Source: Ypsolopha sequella (lineage: Eukaryota > Arthropoda > Insecta > Lepidoptera > Ypsolophidae). From it: 64,000 nucleotides of DNA. The translations under genes and the position numbers were made by a program. Under the pieces are notes generated by a model. The model did not search any database. It saw nothing but the letters and a program-made list of their open reading frames with translations, and was not told the DNA's origin. Below are positions 30,899 to 40,500 of this stretch, piece after piece. The DNA lies in contig OW204011.1 in the NCBI GenBank assembly GCA_934047225.1, positions 14,024,339-14,088,338 of the forward strand, in the 5' to 3' direction. Within the stretch, counting starts at the first letter, position 1; every line of letters starts with the position of its first letter.

Positions 30899-31539
30899 AT
30901 CCACCAAGGGTTAAAATGTTATGCGAAACATAACACGTATGTTATGCAGTATAACCAGAATGTAGGTGCCGCCTGTTTATTTGGGTTGACAAGTTTATAA
31001 TTTATTATTTACTAGGGTTCCGATTACAGGTCACAACTGGCCAACAGGAAAACTATAACAATTTAAAAAAGATGGAAGAATGATATGAGAAATATACTTT
31101 TCCTATATTTATTTCAGAAAATGGGAAAGAAAATCATGGTAATATGTCCTTTGAGAAAAAAAAACCAAAATGGCAACATTAAATTTTTCATCCACGATAC
31201 GGAAGCCTAGGTACGCGAGTCTAACTCGCACTTGACCGGTTTGTTTAGTAATTGAAGGAATTTTTTCGAATTTGTTTGTTTTTGCTCTATGGATTCTCTA
31301 TTGTACATTTAATAATCTGGTAATATTAGAATCAGCAAAAACAACCAAAATACATTCAAAATGTAGCTACAAAACAGAGTGCTTCCGGAAAAACCACCAA
31401 CGTCAGTAACGTTTCTATGAAGAATAGCCAATAAATGTAAATTTTTTTTTACTTTTTATTTACAAAATTAAGTATTTTATATATCCAAGTTTAAAAATAA
31501 AAAAACATAAATAAGGATTTTTCCATGTAACGAATTTTA
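30899..31539. other. Unassigned spacer with a repeat end
   Basis: At about 31195-31245 the phrase TACGCGAGTCTAACTCGCAC then TTGACCGGTTTG is one end of the lepidopteran repeat seen whole at 56722-56985. Nothing else recognised. Confidence 0.4.
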
Positions 31540-31610
31540 TGAGGTTTTATTTACCTATGCCCAACAGTGGGTAGATGTGGGCTGATTGATGTCGATATTT
31601 ACTTCCTGCA
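31540..31610 (+). repeat. Short LINE 3' end remnant
   Basis: TACCTATGCCCAACAGTGGG followed by GTGGGCTGATTGATG is the common 'CCTATGCCCAGCAGTGGG...GGCTGATGATG' phrase found at the end of many lepidopteran LINE copies. Only the tail survives. Confidence 0.45.
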
Positions 31611-31769
31611 AAATGTCGGAAAAGTGACATTGGTTGTTTTTCCAAAACACCCTTCAATTGTTTAGGTTGCTGTTATGAGCATCTTTAATAAATGTTTCAC
31701 AGAAACACAGAACATCAACCTACCCTTGTTTATCAATTAACACATTCAAAGTTAGTTCAAATAAGTCTA

Positions 31770-31900
31770 GTTTATTACACAGACCTGCATTACATACATA
31801 TATCTGTCTCCCAGAGAAGAAGGCAGAGACTACAGATTTCCATCTGCTACGATCCAGACACATCTTTCGCCTCTTCCACATCCATCAATCAAGACATACA
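31770..31900 (-). repeat. Repeat G copy (minus sense)
   Basis: The segment with GAGAAGAAGGCAGAGACTAC, CCATCTGCTACGATCCAGAC and CGCCTCTTCCACATCCATCA is the reverse complement of 62590-62690. It looks like a retroelement 3' untranslated region, but no coding part is attached in either copy. Confidence 0.55.
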
Positions 31901-32132
31901 AGCTCCTCTATTCCGGGTATCTGCTATGTTTTATTTATGTTTAGATCTGTTATGTTTTGGTGTAACAATCTGAAGTAATTTGAAGTTAAGAGCTGCTATG
32001 TTTTGGTGTAACAATCTGATTTAACCTTCACCTATTATTTCATGTAAGTAAGACACAGGCACAGGACACAGCAGGTAGTCGATAACCGTTCATAGCCACG
32101 CATTGTTAAGATCGTTGATGATTATCTTAATT
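31901..32132. other. Unassigned spacer with a local duplication
   Basis: TCTGCTATGTTTTATTTATG-like sequence and CTATGTTTTGGTGTAACAAT followed by CTGA occur twice at about 31950-32020. Nothing else. Confidence 0.35.
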
Positions 32133-32615
32133 AAGAACCCGGTGCAGGACGACGCCAACTCCGATGCGAAGCGAGACGTATCGCGACAATAAAGCGCATA
32201 TTTGGCTGGCTGATCTAAACAAGCGCCTCACGCTTTGCTCCACGCCGTTTGAACTGTGCTGAGCGAGCTTGGCCCTTTGCGTTGGAAATAATGATTATTT
32301 CCGAATACCTTAATTGTGCCTCGGTTGCTTGTTATTTTTTATTCTGTTTTAATTAATTAGAATATTGATGATACTTCCAAGTGGCGTATGTGCTTACTTT
32401 GCTTGTTAAATGTTCATAAGTCACTTAACTAAACCTTCTAAAAGTACTTGATTTTAGGGCGAAAACCCATTATTTTAAATATTTTTATGGTCTTTAACGC
32501 GATGTTTGTGAAAAAATCAGGAACATACACCACTTCATATTGACCGTCTAAATGAAAGCCTAAAATTTATTTGATTGAATTGTTCCACTTTCGCGAGTTA
32601 TTATGGTTTTTAGAT
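32133..32615. mobile_element. MITE family H, copy 1 (diverged)
   Basis: It starts ATTAAGAACCCGGTGCAGGA and contains ACGCGATGTTTGTGAAAAAA, GAACATACACCACTTCATAT and TGATTGAATTGTTCCACTTT, each matching an arm of the hairpin at 33484-33902. A 250-base unrelated segment lies between the first phrase and the rest, and no right end can be placed. Confidence 0.5.
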
Positions 32616-33483
32616 ATGTATGAAGTACGATTCGGAGCGGGATCTTAATCATATAATGTTACTGCGAGGTAAAATAACGAGTGTTACTTTTAATATTGAC
32701 TATATAAAATCAAAAGAACAGAGTTACTTTGACTTAGATATCAAATCAGCGGGACCACCAAAACCAGAGTGTTACGTGAAGAGTAAAATATTTACGCAAA
32801 CTTTTAAACGTGAAAAGTATAAAGAAATGGTTGTTTGAACTTGTAGATGTGAACGTTGAAACACTTTTTTTTTGTGTACTTACTTAATTATCATTTTCAT
32901 TCAACAGTTATTCAACAATTCGCATCAGAAAAATCAGCTCGATCTCATTAGGTAGGTATGTTATACACAGAATAAATAAGTTACATGGGTGCTTACGTAT
33001 ATGCAACGGTAGTTATATTATATTTTTTGGTTTTATTGTAATTTTAGTGAGTTGAACTACCAGTTTCCTAGAGCATGAGCCGCCACTGGCCGACAGAGGG
33101 CGGGCTACATCACATTTTGTCAAGTCACATTCGTAGCGAGCGTGCTACGAGTGTGCTACGAGCGTGCTACGAGCTACGAGTATCTGTTTTTTGTATAAAA
33201 CGACTTCAAACTTGACGATCAGCCGGGGAATTAGAAATATTTCCATGTCATAAATATATTACTTCCACATTTTTACTGACATTCATGTGATTTTTTTTTC
33301 TGATTATCTTGAATATATTGTGCATTTAAATAATATACGCTTTGTGGGTATAAATTTATTTTTAGTAGTTACAAAAACATATACGAACATGAAATAAAAA
33401 AAAAATTGTTATATTTTTATGCTATAGCAATTTTTTTTATTATATTAAATGATATAAGATTTCCTATGTAGTATGTAACATAA
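32616..33483. other. Unassigned spacer
   Basis: A 72-codon plus frame (32620-32838) shows no recognisable motif. A short tandem of GAGCGTGCTACGAGTGTGCT lies at about 33136-33180. No gene is supported. Confidence 0.3.
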
Positions 33484-33902
33484 TTAAGAACCCGGTCCGC
33501 GACGACGACAGTTTTGATGCAAAGCATTTTGTTAAACATTTTTCTAGCCTTTATCGCGATGTTTTTGGAAAAACCAAGGACATACACCTCTTCACATTGG
33601 CCGTTTAAATGAATGCCTAAAAGTGTCTGATTGAATTGTTTCTCTTTTGCAATTATTTTAGTACTTATGAGCCCGTTCCGAATAGTTCTTCGTAATGTTC
33701 TTCAAATAAAGTACCAAAATAATTCGCAAAGGAGAAACAATTCAATCAAATACATTTTAGGACTTCATTTAGAAGGCCAATATAAATTGGTGTATGTCCC
33801 TGGTTTTTACAAAAACATCGCGGTAAAGATGAGAAAAATATTTAAAAAATACTTCGCATCAAACGGACGAAAAATACGGAACAGGTTCTTAAAGAAACTT
33901 TG
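33484..33902. mobile_element. Hairpin MITE family H, copy 2
   Basis: The element starts TTAAGAACC and ends GGTTCTTAA; its two arms (about 33484-33665 and 33695-33902) are imperfect inverted complements, for example GCGATGTTTTTGGAAAAACC against its complement in the right arm. The right end directly abuts LINE coding sequence, suggesting insertion into the LINE. The 150-codon frame covering the right arm and LINE is partly accidental. Confidence 0.7.
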
Positions 33903-34165
33903 TTTCTTGAGAAAAAGATGCGCGTCCCTGGTGCGCAGAGTGCGCGGCAGCAACAACAGTATCCTGGCCATGATAGCGGACAGGCTTGATTGCTGTTACA
34001 TGAATCACTGCTGCAGTATTCATGTGGCAGTGGACAGACCTGTCTTCTCTAAAATTAATAATTTTAATGTTACTAACACTTAGCATAGGACTAGACTAAG
34101 TTTACTAACAAAATTTGTGATCCATAGTTGGTCTTCCAATAAATGATTTGATTTGATTTTGATTT
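33903..34165 (+). pseudogene. LINE C-terminal remnant
   Basis: The frame reads RKRCASLVRRVRGSNNSILA then MIADRLDCCY and drifts to a stop at 34083, with AATAAATGATTTGATTTGAT as tail. RKRCASL..RVRGS.NSIL is the same block that forms the 18-codon unit amplified at 29333-30790 and is present once in the LINE at 51280-52887. Only the last part of the LINE survives. Confidence 0.75.
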
Positions 34166-34731
34166 TAATAGAACTTCGGCAAACTTTGGCAACCTTCAGA
34201 CCTTTATTTTAAATTTTGGGTTAAGCAAAAACTGTGTCATGAGGTGAAAATAAGTGCTGTGAAGATGATTTTCTTATTTCAATCACAGCAAAAAGCTGAG
34301 CTTACTCGTTTTTTTGATTAATTCCTGTGCTTATATTAATTATTTATGCTTCTATTAAATATTGAAGATAACTTATTTGTTTTTTATTCAGTTTATATTA
34401 TATATTTATATAAAAACACTTATTAGAATAATAGTTCCAGATATATTTCGACAAATAGTCGGCTTCAGTGGAATTTTATACAATTAAATATTATTTTAAA
34501 ATGTCATAAAATGAAGTGAATGATTGACAGACAAATGAGAGACAAAAGAAAAAAAATTATAATCATGAAAAATAAAAAGTATATATATATATAAATAAAT
34601 AAATATAAAAATTAATAATCAATCAATAACAAAGATAAATAATCATCCAACCATCTCCACACTCCAATTCAAAACCTACCCACTCAACACATTACAATAT
34701 ACATTATATATATAATTATATATATATATAT
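34166..34731. repeat. AT-rich DNA with a single arm of the 15.7-kb palindrome
   Basis: At about 34360-34485 a stretch runs parallel to 15590-15745: ATATAAAAACACTTATTA, then CAGATATATTTCGACA, then AGTCGGCTTCAGTGGAATTT. The second arm is absent. AT/TA simple sequence follows. Confidence 0.55.
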
Positions 34732-34996
34732 ACAAGGTGACCCCCTGATCATCGTCCAAATGCACACCGGTGGTCTGGCAAGTGATCAGTATCATGCATC
34801 AATAACAACTTTGGTGAAATCTGCAAAATGAAATTTCGACTCCCCATAGTGATTCACTCGGGACTGGAACTGAATTTATATGTGAAGCCAAAACTTCACT
34901 TTATGAACCTCACAAAAATTGCTACTGATCCAAGATACTGATCACTTATCAAGCCTCCAGTATGAATTTGGACGATGATCAAAAAGTCACCCTGCA
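34732..34996. mobile_element. Hairpin MITE family F, copy 2
   Basis: It starts ACAAGGTGACCC and ends AAAAAGTCACCCTGCA, with GATCATCGTCCAAATGCAC near the left and GAATTTGGACGATGATCAAA near the right. It is the same length as copy 1 and more mutated. It is inserted beside a TATATA run. Confidence 0.75.
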
Positions 34997-35069
34997 TATT
35001 ATGTATACATTATAATGTGCTAAGTAGGCAGGTCTCTAAACTGAAGCGTGGAGACGGGTAGATGATCAC

Positions 35070-35330
35070 TTATCTTTGTCTGTTAAGACCCGGACCGTAA
35101 TGGGCACCAAGCGACCAAATATAGGACTCCTCCCATGTCCTGAGTTGGATGTCTGTGAGTGGTGGTGCAAAAGATTTGATGATTCGTGCGGTGAAGCAGT
35201 TATTGAATGTTTTGTTGTGAAATCGTGTGTGCGTTGGGATGGGTAGCGTGTTGTTTGTAATGGAGTCCGATGTATGTCTGTGTTGGTTTATTCTGATGTG
35301 AAGATTGTTTTTTGTTTCCCCGATGTATAT
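35070..35330 (-). pseudogene. Penelope-like element, GIY-YIG endonuclease remnant
   Basis: The minus frame reads IYIGETKNNLHIRINQHR, then HNKTFNNCFTARIIKSF, then LRTWEESYIWSLGAHYGPGL before a stop. IYIGET plus the downstream Arg and the closing W..L..HYGPGLN match the C-terminal GIY-YIG nuclease domain of Penelope-like retroelements. The reverse transcriptase part is not visible upstream. There is no stop within these 87 codons. Confidence 0.7.
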
Positions 35331-36318
35331 TTATGCTTCCAAAGACAAATAAATAATGAAAAGAAAATATATATTATCAAAATTAAGTGTTATGAAACCT
35401 CAGACAAGTTAAAAATCCCAATTAGCCAATTATTTCAATGACAGACACGCCTTGATATTTTGCAGTCCCCCAATAAATCAATACCACATCGCCAATGTGT
35501 GGTCTCGGTAGGTAAAGTCATATTGTTACTCTGGGGCCACATTTGCATCTTATCGCGCAAAAATCTACTATGCTACTCAATATACAATGTGTAACAGAAA
35601 AGTGTCACCATATTTGAAAAGCTTATTCAGTTAATGGTATAGAACAACTTTTACTATGGAACAAACCCTGTATATCCAAAAAAAATACTGTTTTATAGAA
35701 AAATGCAAATGCAATTTATCACCCCTTTAGCACTTCCATAGCCCTCTTGTACAAATTAATTCCATTTCTCACCACCTTCATATTGCATTTGAAGGACCTA
35801 AGCCTGTAAAAAGTTATGCCTAATCCGGGGGTATATCGGGGTTAGAGCCACAGAACATTTAAATCAAATAGAAAGGCTAAGTGGGCGTGTCACGCGCGCC
35901 ACAACTACTGTTGAACATCAATACTTAGACCGAAACACGCGATCGCTGCCCATAGTCGCACGCGAACCGTGACTCTGTGAACAGCTCTGCCTAATCTAAA
36001 GAGAAATGCCGTCTTGTGTAATAATTACTTGCAGAATCACGAATAAGAAAGCAAACCGGAAAAATTGAGATATTTCCTTTCACCTGTAATTATAAAAACT
36101 TTGTATAATATGAGAATTTTAGATAAATAACTAATTTACTCATGGTGACAGCAAAAATATACATTACCGGCAATGTACGCTTACAATTTTGGCTAAGATG
36201 TAGTTAACAAGTAATGTATGCTATCCCTACTTGTCAAACTTGCTCGCTAGTGTTGTGCGGTATCGGGGTGTCACACAATCGATAGACATTTTTTATTCCT
36301 TTGACCGATATCCTTTAA
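35331..36318. other. Unassigned spacer
   Basis: No gene recognised. The sequence includes GTGGGCGTGTCACGCGCGCC at about 35880 and no clear repeat. Confidence 0.3.
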
Positions 36319-36900
36319 TTAAGATTTAAGATAAAACTTTTATAACATTCGAGGAACTGTTGTCAGTTACCCCAAAATCGACCGGATAACTGTACAAGCA
36401 AGGAGAAAAGTTTTTATATAAAATGTATGAGAAAATATTTAAAAGTGAATAAGTGTGCGTTTATTTCCTCTACGGTGTAATTCTTGGCTATACATAAATA
36501 CATACATATTTTTCAAAATACGTAAGATATTTGTACAGTCGAGAACAAAAGTATTCGTGTGAAATGTATGAAAAAAAATGAAAAGTGTTAAAGCGTGTTT
36601 TAATTACTCTACAATGTAATTCTAAGCTACGTATATGTATGTCTGAAAACATTTATCAAAATATATAGGCTAAAATGTACAGTCGAGATCAAAAGCTTTG
36701 GGATAAAATATTTAAAAATGTATGAGTTTGTGATTATTTAATCTATAGGGTAGTTCTAAGCTATGCACATGTCCAACTGATTATTTATCAAGATATAGGA
36801 AATCTGTATAGTCGAAGAAAAAAGTTATTGCTAAAATATTTAAAAGTATATAAATGTGTGTTTAATTATCCAACAGGGTAATTCTAAGCTATGCATGTTG
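36319..36900 (+). repeat. Tandem array, left arm of an inverted pair
   Basis: Four diverged units of about 125-145 bases begin near 36385, 36533, 36678 and 36806, each with a GTACAGTCGAGAACAAAAGT-like start and ending in a TAATTCTAAGCTATGCATG-like phrase. The first two units and 60 bases before them (CCAAAATCGACCGGATAACT) are the reverse complement of 44046-44340. The two arms bracket the BEL element. Confidence 0.7.
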
Positions 36901-37309
36901 GAATGTACAAAAACAAATCAATATCATTTCAACACTATATATATTCTGTCTCTTTCTTACTTGTTAATATTTGTTTTTTTTGAACAAGCCACTTCAACCA
37001 CTTGACTAAAAGTCCCTTGAATAGTTTCTCTTTACTGCCTGCGCCTTCAGCGAGCTATACGTGACACACCTCTCCTGACAAAATAACGATGAATAAATAG
37101 TATATTATCTTGGATCGTTAAACTCTGCCTTTTACTGGAATATTTATATCCTAACAATGCATGCATATCTTGAATATATATTTACAGTAGTTACAGTATG
37201 AGAGTTGGTATAACATACTCGTACTAAAGGTTTTTACAAAATACATATAAAAAAAGAGCTTGGAATTACACTGAATTACACACTTCCTTGACTGTGCAGA
37301 TGCCATACC
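36901..37309. other. Spacer between the array and the BEL 3' LTR
   Basis: Mostly unrecognised AT-rich DNA. Next to the LTR, AGCTTGGAATTACACTGAAT looks like a mutated piece of the array unit in the opposite orientation. Confidence 0.35.
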
Positions 37310-37423
37310 TAAATATACCTAAATAAATACTCTAATACAATAAATGTTGTGTCATGTGCATGTACCGCGAAAAGAACTAAAATAAATAAAGCCTTAGAGC
37401 TTTCAAGGCAACAAAACTAAACA
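37310..37423 (-). repeat. BEL 3' LTR (truncated)
   Basis: This segment reads the same as 43932-44045 and starts TGTTTAG just after the polypurine tract. It ends after 114 bases at TAGGTATATTTA, where the other copy continues into different sequence. Confidence 0.8.
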
Positions 37424-37521
37424 TTCCCCCGCCCGAGAAAGGCTAAAGCCTTTATCAACCAAAAAAACAATACTAAGTCAAAAAAAATAAGATTGTGGTG
37501 AAAATAAAGCATAAATGAGAA

Positions 37522-40500
37522 CTATTCCAGAGGTAATCTACAAATTTTCACCACTGGCCGCAAAAGTGTCCCTGAAGAAGTTCTCAATTTTACAATCCGA
37601 ACTACACCATCTTTTCCGGGAAGTAACTCAATAATCCTACCTCTCCTATACTTCAGGGATGGTAGGTTTTCATCCTTAATCAATACGAGATCATTGATCT
37701 TAGGAGGATCCGTAGAATTTAACCATTTGTTACGCATTTGAAGAGAATGGAGATACCGATCACTCCATTGTTTCCAAAAACGTTGAGATAGTGCCTGCAC
37801 TAACCTAAACCGATTTAGCCGCCCATCAGGCACATTCGATAAATCATATTCCGGAACCGATAACAAAGGTCTACCCACCAAAAAATGTGCTGGTGTTAAG
37901 ACTTCAAAATCCTGTGGATCTTGCGTCAATGGACACAAGGGCCTAGAATTTAATACCGCCTCAATTCTAATAAAAACCGTCGTAAGCTCTTCGAAAGTCA
38001 GAACTTGTTCTCCGATAACGCGCTTCAATAAACTCTTAGCAGATTTAACAGCTGCCTCAAATAATCCACCAAAATGTGGCGCCGCAGGAGCATTGAAGAG
38101 CCAGGAAATTCCCTGTTTAGAAGCCGCATTATTGAGAACTTCCTGGGTGTCACGTTTTGCGAGATATTTTTGCACTTCCGTCAGGTGTGTGCTAGTACCT
38201 ATATAATTTGAACCACAATCCGACCGTATAACTTGTGGCAAATTACGCCGAGATGTGAAACGATTCAAAGCCGCAAGAAACGCTTCCGTTGATAAGTCAC
38301 TGACGACCTCTAAATGAACCGCTTTTGTTGTAGAGCATATAAAAACGCACAAATATGCCTTAAGAATTTTAGCATTCCGAAGCCGAGATGATTTAATTGA
38401 AAATGGTCCTGCAAAATCCGTTTGCACCGTATGAAAGACTCCGATCGCATTAACCCGATCACCAGGTAACGCAGACATAATAGGTTCCGTTGGTTTTGCT
38501 TTAGTCTTAAAACAAAATATACATTTAAAAATGCGACTGCGTATCGCTTGCTTTCCCGAAATGATCCAAAATTGTTTTTGTAGAATAGCTAATAAAGCTG
38601 TAGCCCCGACATGACAATGAATTTTATGATAATGATCTATGACCAATTTTGTAAATGGATGAGCCTTAGGTAGAAGCAAAGGATGTTTCCCCGAAAATGA
38701 TAAGGCCGAATGCTCAAGTCTACCTCCAACACGTAATAAACCATCACCATCAATAAATGGTAAAAGTCTCCGCAACCGCAAAGAGCACTGTTTATCCCGA
38801 TTTAAACTCTTAATATCCAATCCGAATTCTTCTGCTTGTGCCATTTTAACCAATCGATCCATAGCCCCCTTGCGTTCTGTAACCGACAGAACACCATCAA
38901 TCCTCTTATCAGGATTTTTGGAATTATGGATAAATCTCAAGCAATAACCAACAACCGAGATCAGCATAGTCAGTGATCCGAACCGTAGAAATAAGGGATT
39001 AGATTCCGTTGTTTTTACAAATGCAACTGACTGCTGCAACTTTGGTTTAACAGATTTCCGAAACCCAGGCAATTCCTTATTCACTCTTTCCACTATATTC
39101 TTGGGCCATGTATCCGGTTGACCTTTGAGCCATGGTGGTCCCCACCATAAAGAGTGATCGAGCAATTCCAACGCCCGACAACCTCGACTAGCCACATCCG
39201 CAGGGTTCATTTCGGATGGTACGTGTCGCCATGTCAATTCAAAACCGCAATTATTTATTTGCAAGACCCTGTTTCCTTCAAACGTTTGCAAAAGGTGTGG
39301 AGGCGTTCGAAGCCAAGAAAGAACAATAGTGCTATCCGACCAACATACAATGTCCTCAATTGTTACAACTGCCTTAATGGCATCCGCCACATATTTTACG
39401 AGCCGCGTAAGTAAAACCGCACCCGACAATTCCAATTTTGGGATTGTATGTTTATTACGAACTGGTGCTACTCGCGATTTAGCCATCAGCAAGGAAACTT
39501 TAACACCGTTCTTATCATCTACAGTCCTGAGATATACTGTTGCGCTGTAGCCAAGTTCAGACGCATCCGAGAAACCGTGAAGTGAAACAGACTTACTTTC
39601 TCCTAAAGCAAATCGTTCAAGTCTTATCTTCTCAATCAGAGGTAAGTCCTTCACAATACCGCGCCATTCACAAACCACATCATCCGGTGGTGTTTCATCC
39701 CAAGACTGATTTAATAACCATAAGCGTTGCATAAGAACCTTTCCTTGGAATATCACTGGGGATATCCAACCTAAAGGGTCAAAAGTTTGAGCTAAAGCCG
39801 ACAAAATTATCCGTTTTGAGCATTTTTCCTCATTTTTAAGTTTTGTATGATAGGAAAAGCAATCATGATTGGGATCCCACTGAACTCCCAATATTTTAAA
39901 AAAGCCAGGTCCGTCTGTATTGTCAAATGTTTTAGGCTTCTCCAAATCCTCCTGAGGTATATCCCCTAATAACTGATCACTGTTTGAGACCCACTTACTC
40001 AACTCAAATCCACCTGAGCGAAGTAAGTCCGTCAGGTCCCTCTTCAGTTTTTTGGCTTCCTCTTCAGAGTCCGCCCCGCCAAGAATATCATCCATATACA
40101 CCGAAGAGCGTAACAGGTCAGCTGCGTCTGGATAGTGATCCGCACCATCGTCTGCTAACTGCCTTAGCGTCCGTATCGCCAAATAAGGACTGGACTTCAT
40201 CCCGTAAGTCACAGTATTTAATTTGTACAATTGGAGGGGATCTTCCGGTGACTCCCGCCAAAAGACAAGTTGAAATTTCCGATCATCTTCATGAACCACT
40301 ATTTGCCGAAACATCATTTTGATGTCAGTAGTGAAGACGTACTGAAACATCCTGAACTTGCAGATGATTTCCATGATATCCCGCTGCAGTTTAGGGCCTG
40401 CATGAACACAGTCATTAAGACTTGCTCCAGAAATGGTATTACAACTTGCGTCGAATACAACCCTGATTTTATCCGTGCCGGCTTTAAATATCCCATGATG

